Assembly (NCBI GenBank): GCA_025345505.1
Contig: JANVCC010000049.1
Span: forward strand, 9,540,733 to 9,604,732
Origin: Todiramphus chloris collaris
Taxonomy: Eukaryota > Chordata > Aves > Coraciiformes > Alcedinidae
Length of the DNA stretch: 64,000 nucleotides
Direction of reading: 5' to 3'
Shown here: positions 63,632 to 64,000 of the stretch, in pieces
How positions within the stretch are numbered: position 1 is the stretch's first letter
Layout: the number at the start of each line of letters is the position of its first letter
Notes under the pieces: model-generated
Told to the model about the DNA's origin: nothing
The model's database searches: none
Seen by the model: the letters and a program-made list of their open reading frames with translations, nothing else
Made by a program: the position numbers and the translations under genes

Positions 63632-64000
63632 TCAGGAGCCCCTGAATTTTGGGGTCAAATTTCCCCTTTTAGTGACTGTCTGAATACGTATGCAATCAAT
63701 ACAGGAGCAAATGTATCCCAAATATGTCCCTGGGGACAGTTCATCCCAGCAACGCACACCACAGCAGTCCATAACAGGGCCAAGTGCCACCTCAAATTTA
63801 TGAATTGTGACTTGACAATCCCTCCAAAGGGACCATAACTCTTCTAAACACTCCTGGGTGAGACACAGCCTACCTGTAGGATGAGACTTACTCCCAGCAG
63901 CTTTTAATATGACCAAGGGGACCATCAGGGAAACATATCTCCTAAAAGATGCACAGTCTCGCAAGTGCAGCATGGAGCAGGCAGGAGGGTGAAAATCTGT
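63632..64000 (-). other. Unidentified open frame running off the right edge
   Basis: The minus strand is open from the window edge to a TGA just after 63632, 122 codons or more. The product has a Cys-rich segment (YICSCIDCIRI) and ends in a basic stretch. No domain is recognised. It could be a 3' exon, a decayed retroviral reading frame or chance. Confidence 0.2.

Overview
The window is vertebrate nuclear DNA and most probably from a bird. The main evidence is a dense scatter of CR1 LINE copies whose 3' ends carry the short ATTCTATG-type terminal repeat, together with endogenous retrovirus LTRs of types I associate with bird genomes. The species cannot be fixed from the sequence. Nothing looks bacterial: there are no dense ORFs, operons or ribosome binding sites.

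Layout. From 1 to 52 kb the sequence is gene-poor: long stretches of AT-rich DNA broken by about ten CR1 fragments on both strands, simple repeats, one solo LTR with a perfect 5-bp target-site duplication (1951-2639), and one long, decayed CR1 of about 3.5 kb (about 30060-33579) that keeps recognisable pieces of ORF1 (GDSL esterase-like) and ORF2 (endonuclease plus reverse transcriptase). At 28252-28810 a complete tRNA-Lys(CTT)-like sequence, including a genomically encoded CCA, sits beside an inverted retroviral LTR and seems to be fused to a short LTR terminus on its other side. This is the most unusual object in the window.

From 52977 to 57915, on the minus strand, four short exons with matching splice phases assemble into a complete 151-codon protein of the FAM162 family, closest in my judgement to FAM162B. 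It is a small protein with one membrane segment and an arginine-rich N-terminus, as expected for the family. Its first exon lies in a CpG-rich, GC-box-containing region. A 601-bp LTR sits in its first intron in antisense orientation. From 58 to 64 kb there is intergenic sequence with no gene I can recognise, apart from an unexplained reading frame running off the right edge.

The only gene I can support as functional is the FAM162 gene. The transposon reading frames are all broken by stops and frameshifts, and the remaining open frames look like chance except where flagged.
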